A stretch of DNA of 64,000 bases from Strigamia acuminata (taxonomy: Eukaryota > Arthropoda > Chilopoda > Geophilomorpha > Linotaeniidae). The DNA is taken from positions 2,418,001 through 2,482,000 of the forward strand of contig OX442316.1 in NCBI GenBank assembly GCA_949358305.1. The letters run 5' to 3'. Positions 30,692-42,680 of the stretch are shown one piece after another. The stretch's first letter is position 1; each line of letters starts with the position of its first letter. The position numbers and the translations under genes are program-made. Below the pieces are notes generated by a model that had not been told where the DNA came from, searched no databases, and saw only the letters and a program-made list of their open reading frames with translations.

Positions 30692-30698
30692 CTTTATA
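30692..30698 (-). promoter_or_regulatory. TATA box of the LRR gene
   Basis: On the minus strand TATAAAG lies 49 bases upstream of the ATG. It implies a 5' UTR of about 20-25 bases. Confidence 0.55.
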
Positions 30699-31078
30699 CT
30701 GTATAGGTAAAACGTACGGCATGCTAACGACACTTGGACGAGACGCAAGACGCACGATGGACGTTATTCTTCGCGCCTAGATTAACGTTGTTTCTTTTTG
30801 TGGCACTCGGGACTAACAAAATCATTCAAATAAAGATTTATTTGACAATTGAACCCAAAAAAGCAGATTTCGTTTGTAGTGGTAGTGCGCAGGTGCAGTG
30901 CTGACTCCTGGCTGTAGTTGCAACAATTTGCGCGAACGTGGTTTAAACCCGAAATTGAATTTTATACACATTTGACGTCTGGATTCAACTTAAAATTCTA
31001 AAATTACAAGGACCATTTTGCACTTGCCGAGTCTAAACCCACATGTCACTAGCAATAACTACAGTGCTCAGGAACTAT

Positions 31079-31484
31079 ACTCTGTTTAAGGCCAAAATTG
31101 GCCTCACTCCCATTGGCTGAGCCTCATTACTCCTAACTACTACCACCAGGAAAAGTAGTTTCATATTTTTTTAATTTCTGTGAGTGTTATAAATGATTAA
31201 ATGATTAAAATGACATACTTTTAATTGTATTTTAGAATAAAATGTGTTTTCCATTAATGAAATAAGGTTTTATGCTGTTTTTATTTTAACATACATGTTT
31301 GTTTAGTTTATTGGTTGCTTTGTCAGGAAAGCAAACAATTTCCTAACATTAGGTAATCGATTACAATGTCTGTACATTGTGAGGTACCGGTAATTCTGGT
31401 GTTTGGGTCAATTTTTGTGTATCACTGCACAAGTGGATTGGCTCGGCCAATGGGAGTGAGACCAATCTTGGCCTTAAACAGAGT
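31079..31484. mobile_element. MITE with about 45-bp inverted ends
   Basis: The left end starts ACTCTGTTTAAGGCCAA (31079) and the right end closes with TTGGCCTTAAACAGAGT (31484); the inverted match continues inward through cactcccattggctgagcc with few mismatches. The middle is AT-rich and non-coding. A related lone end is at 50755-50825, and 19127-19488 looks like a cousin. Confidence 0.75.
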
Positions 31485-33480
31485 GTACAACCACCACTAC
31501 AACATAAATCACAAATTGTAGTGTTGAACTTGCACTTATTACGATGTGCAGTGTTTCCTAATATCTCGTGCTTGATAAGTTGATTTTTAAATCAACTCAT
31601 TCTTTATTATAGGGCATTATTTTGTAATAATTGGAATGGTATTTACCGCCTTTGCCATTGTCTGTTTCACAATGGCGATACGGGACGTTTGAGTACCGCA
31701 GCAGAGCACTGAGCAGGCGTCCATTTACCCTGGTAAAACGTTTAATCACGGTATAAAAGACTGAAACGAGAAAAAATGAATTAGTTTTAGCCACTTACGG
31801 TCGATTCGGCAAAACAAACGACGAAAGATCAACAAGTTGCGGGAGGTAATGGCGTAAGCACTGAAATGTTTAGTTGTATTTCTCGAATGTAGAGGGCGGC
31901 AGCATGTGCCTTGAGATGGTCTCGAATCGTGTGCTTATTTTATTTTATTTTATTATTAATTAATAAAATTACAAATAAATATACACAACATTTTGAAAAA
32001 AAAATCGTTAATTATCCTATCCATGATCAACAGATTGCATCAAATTTTTCATGCAAAATAATCCTAGGCAAATAATACTATCCGTGCAAAATTGCAGCTA
32101 TTTTAATAAAAATTTAGCTTCTTGCTAATATTTTGCATTACAAAATTAAAAACTTAAATTAAATTATAAATTAAAACTTTTATTTTTAATGCGTTTCATT
32201 TAGGTTTTGTAAAGGGAATTACCTGACAATTTTAATACACTATTTTTCCCAAAGGCCTTTGGACCATTCCTGGTCATCTTCAGTGGTTTTAATTATAAAT
32301 GACTTCAAATTTATACTAGTTGTTTTCCGTAATTAGGATTAACAATTTTTCCATTTGTACACCTTTACTGCAAATGCATTCTCGGAACGGAACTAACATA
32401 GTTCGTATGTTGGGACTTAACATATAAATGTATAACTTGCTTTTATCTACTGTATATCTAATGTGTTCTCTGACCAATGAGAATTAGGAGTGGTGTGGTC
32501 CGTTATATCAATTACCATGTTTACATGTAAACAGTTATCTAGATAAGTAAAAATCCGAATACCGAACTTTACCAATTAAGAGCCGCCCTCGAATTGTAGC
32601 CACCATCGAATAGCAGCTGCGGCTAAGACACCAAGAATACCGTATTTTTGCAAAAGTACGGTATTCTTTCCAAATTTAACCTCACGAACGATGAACGTAC
32701 GCTTCGTTCGTGACTTTCAGACTTCGTTTGTTACATAAATAAATAAATAAATGTAAAAAACGAAAAACCTTAATTGTAATTGCTGACAAAAATGGCAGTT
32801 TTGAATTAGAGCCGCGGCTCCTAATCGATAAAATATGGTATTGCTTTTATGGAAAACTAATCATGTAAACAAACCAGTTTTCCTGAAAAAAAACAACAAA
32901 AAAAACAGATTTATTCAGAAAACTAAAATCCAGTTGCATGAGGTACATTTTGGGCAGATTTAAAAGTGCAGTATTGACCGTAATATTTTGTACCCTTTAT
33001 TAAAAATGGCACTAATAATAAACTAAAATGATACATTCCTTCGTTTTAAAATAATTTTAATGCTGCTTGCTTTTGGGGTTCTTGAATGAGCTAAATTTGA
33101 TTTGTTTAGGGGCTGAAGTAGATCGACAACCATTCTGTTGTTCTAGATAATCAAAATGCATTATGGGTAATTCGCATACAACGTCGTGTTAACCAGAAAA
33201 CTAACGCCATGTAAATGCACACAGTTATCTAAATAAATAAAATCTGAATTTTCACTTATCTGGAAAACTGCGACAGTATAAACGTAGTAAATGTCCGGTT
33301 GATCGAATTTCAGAGTTCTGTAGACTTTATAACTTCATTTAAATAAGTACAATACCTTGAATTGTAAACTCCTTTTGATGTGCAGGTGGATTTTTCTGTC
33401 ACTGTCCATCTTGTTTGGCTAGTTTACACATTTTAATGTAATTTTACAGTTTTGATTACGATGATGAAGTACATACACTT
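31485..33480. repeat. Repeat-rich intergenic DNA downstream of vestigial
   Basis: No gene is supported. Two dispersed repeats are present. One at 32768-32842 (tgctgacaaaaatggcag, agccgcggctc) recurs at 47932-48010. One at about 32936-33115 (ttttgtaccctttattaa, then ttaatgctgcttgctttt) recurs near 54663-54840 and 60700-60880. A hairpin tacggtatt...aataccgta is near 32639-32668. Confidence 0.55.
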
Positions 33481-33626
33481 TTATTACATTGATCAAACAA
33501 TCACACAATGACACATTTACAGATGAAGGATATATATGAGAAATGAACATTTACATACACAAACAAGAAGTGTTTTTTTGTTTTTTATTTTTTTGTTTTT
33601 CTTTTTTTAAATCCTTTTGTCTTGGG

Positions 33627-36600
33627 TTAAAACCAGTAGAGATCTTTGGCCGCATCTTGCACTGAATTGTCTAAACCTGTGGAAACAGAAAAAAGAAAAA
33701 TCTTGGTAAATAAATAAACAACTGAAAAAAAAACTTTTTTACTTTATTGTTTGTTATTATATAGCACAATATCTACCCAATATTTAATTCTTTAGTAAAC
33801 AAACCATAAATTCAAATGACGGCCATAATGCTGCTCAAGATTTGTGGTTGAATTCACCTCAGAAAACGGTTCGACATGACAACCCCACTAGAGATAAATT
33901 CTTGAAATTTGGACTGGAAGGACCCAAACCACCACCAAGTATCCCCATAAAAAGAAATTATCTTGCGACACATCAGTTCTACAACAAAAAATATTTGGAG
34001 GGTGCTGGGCCAACCTTACTAATTGTGAAGCCCCATGGACAGGCCAGGCTCAGTCGGCAAAAAGAGTTTCTTGTTGGATGAATTAATTTCTGATCATTAT
34101 TTATACGTTTATTTGCATATTATTCAATTTTACTTTGCATACTGTTACGCGTACGGACTAATTAATCAAATATGAGTGATACGGATCGGTCGATAAGCGG
34201 AACGGTCCGTACGCATAACCATACCGAATTTTGCGGACGATGAGACGCATCGGACAAAAAAAAAACGCACAAAGAGACAATTTTTATTTAAAAAAATTAA
34301 AAAGAATGTTATTATTACAAAAAATTCTTAAATTTAATTTTAAATTATTATTTTCATAATTCCCCGATTTATTTTCATGGGAATCTCTGAATTAATTTAA
34401 TCTGCCACGCATCCCAATTTACAATCGACTTTTCAAAGTAAAAAAGTACATCTTATGGTCGGCAAAATACGGTATTCACCTTTGAAATAATTAATTTGGT
34501 TATTTTTATAATTTTTCCTGTCAATAAATTGGGAAACGGTAAGACCGGTTCCGCTGACTAGAATTAAAAACCTTAAAACTGCGATACCTGCCATATTTCC
34601 CATAGTAGGATACGCCGAATGGCCACTTGCACTGTAGTTGGAATCGAGATGAGCCAAATCAGCCGGTCCCAACGGCTCGTGGTACCTGGGTGCGGTGGCC
34701 GCTGCCCACGCGTCGGCTTTTCCCAACGGCGGGCACTGACCGGGCACCGGCGGCAGCCTGGATGGTCGGCCGGGCGGCTGGAGGATGAGTGAGGAATACT
34801 GGGTATTGAAGCGACTAGTTGCCGGCATGGAGGCGGAATAAGCGGCCAAGTCGTGCATTTGCCGGTGGGAGTAGGGCGACTGGGTCGATAGGGAGTAGTG
34901 CCAGGGATCTGCTTGGTGCGCGTGGAGGCCGTGGAATGCAGCCGCGCCGGCCGAGGCTGCGTGGTAGGGATCGCACGAGTAGGCGAGTTCGGCGTGGGTG
35001 AGCGTGCCGGGGATTGAGCTCGACGATTGGTAGTTGCTGTTCCAAAAGGACGGTGGGAAATTGCGTTGTGACATGGGCGATGCATCTACGAACAAAGAAA
35101 TTGAAAATTAATTTACATGTTATTTCGTTCTAGTTTCGTGGAAATATTGTTGAATAATAAATATACTCTCGAACATTCACGTTGGACCTGAGATTTTGCG
35201 AGATTGGGCGCGAGATGATGCTAGATTGTGTTCTAGATGATGCGAGAAAATTGCGCGAGATGACGCGAGATTGTGTGCAAGATTAGCCAAGAAATTGCGT
35301 GAGATTTAGGTAAGAGATTATGCGAGATTACAGTATGCGCAAAATTAGGCGAAATTGCTCGAGATAGACAAGATCGGGGGCGAGATGAGGCGACAGATTG
35401 TGCGAGATGAAGTGAGATTGTGTGCGAGCTTAGGCGAGAAAAATTGAGGGAGTTGAGACAAAAGATTGTGCGAGATATGACGAGATCATCTACGAGGTTG
35501 GACGAGGGATTGTGCATGATTAGGCGAGAAATTGCGCAAGATGAGGAGATATTGTGCGAGATAAAGTGAGATTGTGTGCGAGATTGTGCGAGATGAAGTG
35601 AGATTGTGTGCGAGATTGTGCGAGATGAAGTGAGATTGTGTGCGAGATTGTGCGAGATGAAGTGAGATTGTGTGCGAGATTGTGCGAGATGAAGTGAGAT
35701 TGTGTGCGAGCTTAGGCGAGAAAAATTGAGGGAGTTGAGACAAAAGATTGCGCGAGATGTGACGAGATCATCTACGAGGTTGGACGAGGGATTGTGCATG
35801 ATTAGGCGAGAAATTGCGCAAGATGAGGAGATATTGTGCGAGATAAAGTGAGATTGTGTGCGAGATTGTGCGAGATGAAGTGAGATTGTGTGCGAGATTG
35901 TGCGAGATGAAGTGAGATTGTGTGCGAGATTGTGCGAGATGAAGTGAGATTGTGTGCGAGATTGTGCGAGATGAAGTGAGATTGTGTGCGAGCTTAGGCG
36001 AGAAAAATTGAGGGAGTTGAGACAAAAGATTGCGCGAGATGTGACGAGATCATCTACGAGGTTGGACGAGGGATTGTGCATGATTAGGCGAGAAATTGCG
36101 CGAGATGAGGAGAGAGATTGTGCGAGATGAAGTGAGATTGTGTACGAGATTAGGCGAGAAAAATTGAGGCAGTTGAGACGAAAGATTGCGCGATATGTGA
36201 CGAGATCATCTGCGAGGTTTGACGAGAGATTGTGCGAGATTAGGCAAAAATTGCGCGAGATGAAGCGAGATTGTGTACAAAAATCCCGAAATTAAAAACC
36301 ATTTCTCACTGCGCTAAATCCCCGAATAAATCCCGTTTTTTCGTGATAACAACCCTGAAATAATCGATAATTCCCCTACCCATTTTTCTGCCACCACTGA
36401 TTACATCATCCGCCATAATTAGGCGACATACCACAACAAATATAACAACTATTTTCTAAATATAACACCGACCGAATAAGAAAAAGGTTAAAATCCTTGA
36501 CATTGATAATCGACAGAGCGAAAAAAAGCCCAAAAACAAAATGTCGGCTGTAAATCACGTGTAAAAGGGGCAAATAACAGTTTCTTTCCCATTAACAACT

Positions 36601-39600
36601 GCTTACACACCATTTCAGCTTCCGTTTAAGAAGGCGCACATATGTGCATTTCTCCCCTGCAAGATTGATGGGCGTATAAATGGGAACTCCTCGGCTCCCG
36701 GAAGTAAACACTCCCTCATAATTTGTGGTTGCCGTTCGATTACGCTCTTGCCTCAACACATGCGAGAAATGGATACCGAGTTTCCAGTTGCAAAAAAATT
36801 ATTTTGAAATTAAAAATTAAATTAATCTGGTGGCCAAAAGTGGAAATAAAGATTTCATAATGGCGGCCATTTGTGTGTTTGGACTTGTTTATAATCCAGC
36901 GTGCATTAAATTAGAGCTGGAACTGCTCGTGTTGTGACATGCGTTGCTTGAATTGCCTTGTTTATCGTTGGCATTAAAAGAAAATGTTTTTACACTTTTA
37001 CGGCACGTAAATAATTGTAAAAATTACGGTTAGTGCGTTGACGAGACCGAATGGCATGACATTGAACATGAGTCGACCAATAGGACTACTAAACTTATTT
37101 ATCGCAATCTTTGTGCGTCGCTGATTATATGCATGTTTTATACCTATTTTTACTTAGTAATAAGGTAAAACTAAAATGTGTATAATTGCCTTAGTCACAC
37201 ATGATGAACCTAAAAGGGGGTAAACAAAGTCTTTCTTGTCTGTACAGAGAAAGATACCGTTGTTGATTATTTACCTAAAGGTCCGTAACCTAGCAAAACT
37301 CACAACAGGTGCATTCAGCAACACTTAAAGTGTGTTTAACTTGACTAAAGATAAGTGAAATAAGTGGGAAAAAAAAGTGAAATAAGCGGAAATAATAAGT
37401 GAAATAAGTGGAATTAATAAGTGAAATAAGCGGAAATAATAAGTGAAATAAGTGGAATTAATAAGTGAAATAAGTGGAATTAATAAGTGAAATAAGTGGA
37501 ATTAATAAGTGAAATAAGTGGAATTAATAAGTGAAATAATTGGAATTAATAAGTGAAATAAATGGAAATAATAAGTGAAATAATTGGAATAATAAGTGAA
37601 ATAAATGGAAATAATAAGTGAAATAAATGGAATTAATAAGTGAAATAAGTGGAAAAATAAGTAAAATAAGTAGAAAAAGTTAAATGAGCGAAACCAAACT
37701 CATTTGGCTGATTTGTGAATGAATTTTCATTGAAAACCCATCAAAAACTGATCCAATTATGTCAAAATCCGCTCAAAATCCATAAAAACCACCACACAAA
37801 TCACCAATTCACCATTCTGTAACTGAACCTCAACCAAATCCCACTTATAGAGCTTTATGTGGTGATTATTACACACATTTCTAGATTGTAACAACTGCCA
37901 TACAGCAGGGAACATTTCCCACATGTGGTAAACCTTAAAAATGGCAGCCAAGAGATACTGGCAAGCAATAACTTAAAACCCAGCATGACAATTACAAGAT
38001 ACCCAAACATTAACCCTAAAATACCCACAAATAATCATCTAATCCATCAATTAATCACTTAATCAACACAATAAACGAGCAAATCCATTCAAATTTAATG
38101 AACTCTTCCCCCGAAATTAATAATCACGAGATAATTGCACTTAAATCCGAACCGGAGAGTAAATGGCGTGCAAGATGATTATCAGTGGCACGCATATAAA
38201 TTGCATCTTCTTCAGGCCAATCTCCAACGTAATGTGCAACACATCTGTGAGTAATAAAAAATTGTCCCCGCTAAACGAAGGTTTAAAATAGACGAGAGAT
38301 TTAAACGTTTTTCAAGCTTGATAAGTTGCAGCCATTTCTTTTTATCCGCGGCTGACGAGAAATGGCGGTTTCAGACTTTCAGCCGCTCGTTTGTATTTGT
38401 TTTGATTTAGTTTGAATTGTGGGCGACGGGGGGATCCATATGATGACACTGGAACCCTGTGTCCCCTCTTGGTTGCCCCTGTTTCATTTCTCCCTCTATT
38501 CGTGACCTGCTTTCTCAAATTCGTGAAAGTTGGGTCGAAATACATTTTCGACTAATGATTTAGGATTTTGCGTGGATGGTTTTATGGGAGTTATTTTTTT
38601 GGGGAATTAAAAGGAGATTAATTGTAGGTTTTGGTGGTTTGTTGATAGTTGGATTTTTGGTTAAGTAGGATGTTGAGGTGTCTAGACATGGAAATTCGTG
38701 TTGAATATTCTCTTGGGAATGTGTAAAAAGCTTTGGTTCATTTGCAGTTGAAAATGTTTGTTGTTTAATTGCTGCAGAACTGATTTGTTGTTTGATTGTT
38801 GCGGAAATGATTTGTTGTTTAATTGTTGCGGAAATGATTTGTTGTTTAATTGTTGCGGAAATAATTTGTTGTTTAATTGTTGCGGAAATAATTTGTTGTT
38901 TAATTGTTGCGGAAATAATTTGTTGTTTAATTGTTGGAGAAAATGATTGTTTGAATTGTGGTAAGAATAATTTGTTGTAGAAATAATTTGAAGTTGAAAA
39001 TTTGTTGTTTAAAATTTGTTGTTTAAAATTTGTTGTTTAAAATTTGTTGTTTAAAATATGTGGAAAAATGATTTGTTGTTTAAAATCTGTTGTAGAAAGG
39101 ATTTGTTGTATCATCGTTTCTGACATGATTTGTTGGACAATTGGTGTAGAAATAATTTGTTGTGTAATTGTTGTAGAAATAATTTGTTGTGTAATTGTTG
39201 TAGAAATAATTTGTTGTGTAATTGTAGCAGAAATAATTTGTTGTACTGACAATTGCAATAACAATTGTTATACTGTTATAGAAATTATTGGCTGTTTAGT
39301 TGCTGTGGAGACAACTCACCGTAGTTCTTCGGTTGTTTTAAAAACAAGTATTGCCTTAACTGTTGCATAAAAATTGGTCGTTTAAATGCATTTACAGAAT
39401 TTAAATTGGTTGTAAAAATCATACACGAAAATAATTCCACCATTTTTGTTATTAAAAGTTAAAACCATTAATTTTCCCCTTAAACCTTAGAAAAACACAA
39501 ACCAAAACTCAAAACATCGTGTGTTTACCCATTTAAATCATTAAAAAACCAATGTTTACCCATTTAATTAATTAAAAAAATAATGTTTACCCATTTAAAT

Positions 39601-41031
39601 CATAAGAAAACGAGTTTTAACTTATTTAAATCACAAGGAAACCAGTTTTAAGTGGTTTTAAACAGGGAAAATGCAAAACATTGGTTTTAAGCTAGAGGAA
39701 AGTAAATTTAGTTTAGTTGCACGTTGGAAAACGTGGAGGTTATTTGTCAACACCTTATTAAAAAAGGCAAAACCTTGTGCAAACAATGAAACATTTTTCT
39801 CCCCTAAGATGTGAAGTTCCTTAATGTGCGACATGTCCCTTCCTCTCATCAGTTTCGTGTTTGCACCTGATTTATTAGAAGGGGCTGAGCAAGATCTTAT
39901 CATTATAGGGGATGACATATATACTGAGCATTGACTTTGTTGTCCCTTCTTTTTAAACACTCAATGAATACAAAACAGATCAATTCCTCATGAGGAAAAA
40001 CAAATTTCCTATCAAAGATCTTCACGTTTGCAAATTGTCAATTAGAAATGACTAATTTCAGATCAGAAATTAGTAAATTTTAGAATTTTAAGTGAAAAAT
40101 CACAAAATTTTCCACATTTGACACCAGAGATCTCAAATTTTCAATCGAAAATGTCAAATTTTCGATTGGAAATGTCAAAATATTCGATCAAAAAATCAAT
40201 TTTTAATCAGAAAAGTCAAATTATGATCAAAAATCACTAATTTGAACAAAAAGTCACAAAGTTTAACCAAAAGCTCACAAATTTTAATCAAAGAATCCCA
40301 AAATTTCAATAAAAAATTCCAAATTTCAATCAGAAATTACTAATATTGATCAAAAAGTCACTAATTTTGATCAAAAAAATCACAAAATTTTGATCAAAAA
40401 AGAAAAATTTTGATGATATAATCTCAAATTTCAATCAAGAAATCCCAAATTTCAATCATGAAATCCCAAATTTCAATCATAAAATCCCAAATTTCAATCA
40501 AAAAATCCCAAATTTCAATCATGAAATCCCAAATTTCAATCATAAAATCCCAAATTTCAATCAAAAAATCCCAAATTTCATTGATAAAATCGTCAAAATT
40601 CTATTAAACATCACAAAATTATCAATTTTTTAATCAACAACACAAACATTTTCCATAATTTTAACCCAAAACACCAAAATATTCCAAATTTTCAACCCAA
40701 AACACCAAAATTTCCAATCAAAAATGCAAATTTTACCTTTATTGATGCTCTGTTTATCGCCGTAGATCGTCGGTTGACTTAAAGCGCGACTAAAATGTTC
40801 GTCGACGATTGCAGAAATATCCCCGGAATAATAAGTAAAAAGCACGCAATTAGCCGAAATATAATGTGCATCCGTTGCAGGCTGATCCCCCCCAGACCCA
40901 GCTGCACCACCACCCTTCGGTGTCGTCGTCGTCCGACTCGACGCACTGCTATTCGGTGTCGGAGTGCGCGGATCCTTTCTCCCGCTCATCACGGGACTCG
41001 GTCCCCCGCTCGGAAAATCCGGCTCGTGCAT
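33627..41031 (-). CDS. vg: Vestigial (TONDU-domain transcription cofactor)
   Basis: Minus strand, coding exons 41049-40737 (ATG at 41031), 35085-34588 and 33676-33627; all GT-AG with matching phase, 280 residues from that ATG. Exon 1 carries the TONDU motif (NCVLFTYYSGDIS then VDEHFSRALSQP, about residues 59-86), which binds the TEAD factor Scalloped. Exon 2 begins with the conserved SPMSQRNFPPSFWNSNY and is Tyr/His/Ala/Pro-rich. The 50-base last exon gives the family C-terminus GLDNSVQDAAKDLYWF. Vestigial works in the nucleus to direct wing and muscle fate in insects. The intron between the first two coding exons is 5.65 kb and full of minisatellites, unlike the short introns of NOS. The frame is open from 41049 to the ATG, and an upstream exon at 41451-41368 could extend the N-terminus. 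Confidence 0.92.
33788..34081 (+). pseudogene. Unidentified coding-like fragment inside a vestigial intron
   Basis: A 97-codon plus-strand frame without an ATG start lies antisense in the last vestigial intron. From about codon 25 it has low-bias, protein-like text (FLKFGLEGPKPPP, RNYLATHQFYNKKYLEG, LLIVKPHG). It has no AT-rich junk composition like its surroundings. I do not recognise the family. It may be a retrocopied fragment or a last exon; an upstream CTTTAG at 33790-33795 could be an acceptor. Confidence 0.3.
34144..34219. repeat. Short palindromic element
   Basis: gttacgcgtacggac at 34144-34158 and gtccgtacgcataac at 34205-34219 are inverted repeats around a 46-base middle, inside a vestigial intron. 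It may be a tiny MITE or a hairpin. Confidence 0.45.
35180..36285. repeat. Minisatellite with a 282-bp higher-order unit
   Basis: Variants of GCGAGATTGTG tile the whole stretch. A 32-bp unit (gcgagatgaagtgagattgt plus gtgcgagattgt) is repeated about four times in a row, and a block of 282 bp containing it occurs twice nearly identically (35440-35720 and 35722-36005). The 282-residue open frame across it is a by-product of the periodicity. Confidence 0.85.
37027..37095 (-). pseudogene. Fragment of Ty3-type reverse transcriptase
   Basis: The minus strand reads SPIGRLMFNVMPFGLVNA in one frame, the same RT segment as in elements A and B. Only about 70 bases are recognisable, in the large vestigial intron. 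It is a relic of a third, related copy. Confidence 0.7.
37345..37675. repeat. 22-bp minisatellite
   Basis: About 14 copies of aataagtgaaataagtggaa plus tt, with point variants, lie in the vestigial intron. Confidence 0.85.
38755..39250. repeat. 27-bp minisatellite, two blocks
   Basis: Block one (38755-38950) repeats gcggaaatgatttgttgttt plus aattgtt; block two (39110-39250) repeats a variant with gtgtaattgttgtagaaata. The region between has short ttgtttaaaat repeats. Being a multiple of three, the period leaves frames open, which gives false ORFs. Confidence 0.85.
40430..40580. repeat. 20-bp minisatellite
   Basis: Seven or eight copies of aaatcccaaatttcaatcat are present. Looser versions extend left to about 40130. 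Confidence 0.8.
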
Positions 41032-41367
41032 CTTAGATGCGAGTAATTTCTACAAATCAAAATAAATATAAAAATAAAAAACATGTTTTTTACACCCAAT
41101 TTTCATCCTAAAGCCGAATTTGATCGATTTAGACCGGTACGCCAAACCAAACACCGTCAATTTACAAAATTTAATATCGACGGAGATTTGAGTCGATTCA
41201 TGCCGCAGCAGGTCCACCAAACCCGGCCTGAAAAACCACAATCCCCGTCGATTTATAAAATCAAAAAAAATTCAAAACGACGGTGTTTTGATCACCGTGC
41301 CGCATAAAACCGACCTCGCCCGGCACGAAAATCGCCAAAACATCGTGAATTAAAAAACTAAACATAC

Positions 41368-41451
41368 CTTTGCGGAATTTCGGATCAAACACCCCTCATT
41401 TGCATGTGCGGAAGTATAAGTCGCGAGTTTGTTGTGCGATTGAGGAAACAT
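41368..41451 (-). other. Candidate upstream exon of vestigial
   Basis: On the minus strand an ATG at 41451 opens 28 codons ending in AAG followed by a good donor (GTATGTTT). Splicing to the acceptor before 41049 keeps phase 0 and the frame of the TONDU exon, with no stop. Either it is a coding first exon or a 5' UTR exon that is open by chance. The ATG context (aatcATGT) is weak. Confidence 0.4.
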
Positions 41452-42165
41452 GATTCCAAAACAAGTCATTTTGTCGTCGGCGGTGATATCTGAGTTTGGT
41501 GTTTGCTTGCACTCGCCTCATCCTTCTGGCTCGGTCTCCTCGCGTACACGGAGGCGGAGTCACGCCGCATCGCTCCCGTAGCTCCGCCTCGCGCGCCGCG
41601 TCACCCGCTTCTCCATGCGCAATCACCGGCACAAGTTTCCAATAAGCGCGTCTCATTGGCTGCTGGTGGGTGATAATGAGTGGCTCGTGAGGCAATTATG
41701 GATTTAGATGAAAGTGATTTTTTTTTGGAGGATGAGGAAGGGGGTGTGGGGGGAGTGGGGGTAAGGAAAATGGTTGCCATATGACATTTACCCAAAGCTA
41801 TTTTCTCTTCTTCGGTTTTATGAGAGTCGTTCGATGTAATTTTGATTTTTTTTTTCAAGGTGGAGGACTGGAAGTGGTGTTGGATGTTGGGGAGGTTTCA
41901 TCGGGTTCGGTGGAGTTAGTCGGAGAGGAATTGGTTTTGTAGGGTTAAATGTTTGATGGTGTTTTTGGTGTTGCGGTGTGGGTGTTGTGAATTTTTAAGA
42001 GGGATTTGGTCGGTGGAAGATTAAAAGGAAGCTGTGATTGTTGTGCATCTGACTGTTTGGTTTTTGTGGATGTTTTGAACCAATTGTGGGTGTTTTGAAT
42101 TAATTTGGGACTGTTTTAAGGTAATTTGGGACTGTTTTGAAATTTGTCACTGTTTTGAACCAATT
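41452..42165. other. Upstream region of vestigial
   Basis: GC content rises at 41500-41640 with several CpGs, and an inverted CCAAT (attgg) is near 41650. This fits a promoter or 5' UTR, but no TATA box or start site can be fixed. The open frame here (41396-41695, minus) is probably not coding. Confidence 0.35.
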
Positions 42166-42169
42166 GTTA

Positions 42170-42680
42170 CATGTTTAAGCCAATTGTTACATGTTTAGGC
42201 CAATTGTTACATGTTTAGGCCAATTGTTACAGTTTTACACCAATTTTTACAGTTTAACACCAATTTTTACAGTTTTACACCAATTTTTACAGTTTTACAC
42301 CAATTTTTACAGTTTTACACCAATTTTTACAGTTTTACACCAATTTTTACAGTTTTACACCAATTGTTACAGTTTTAAATCAATTGTTAAACGTATAAAT
42401 CAATTGTTAAACGTTTAAACCAATTGTTAAATGTATAAACCAATTGTTAAACATTTAAACCAACTAGCCTAAATCAGTTATTACAAGTTTAAATCAGTAA
42501 TTAGTAGTTAAAATCAGTTATTACTAGTTTAAATCAGTTATTAGCAGTTTAAATCAATTATTACTAGTTTAAATCAATTATTACTAGTTTAAATCAATTA
42601 TTACTAGTTTAAATCAATTATTACTAGTTTAAATCAATTATTACTAGTTTAAATCAATTATTATACTAGTTTTAATCAAT
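42170..42680. repeat. 20-bp minisatellites
   Basis: agttttacaccaatttttac is repeated about seven times (42231-42370), followed by agtttaaatcaattattact about nine times (42480-42665). Transitional variants lie on both sides. Confidence 0.85.

Noticed and set aside
35233-36081. 282-residue Ser/His/Leu repeat protein
   Set aside because: It is a translation of a tandem minisatellite whose unit length is a multiple of three; it lies in a vestigial intron.
38758-39370. CRISPR-like array or repetitive Cys/Asn protein
   Set aside because: Units are contiguous 27-mers without unique spacers, in a eukaryotic intron; it is a minisatellite.
39658-39960. 100-codon minus-strand frame in the vestigial intron
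   Set aside because: No start context, no domain and no splice partners; the plus strand here has only a vague transposon-like look.
41396-41695. 99-codon minus-strand gene upstream of vestigial
   Set aside because: Composition follows a CpG-rich promoter/5' UTR; there is no domain, and it overlaps the candidate upstream exon in another frame.
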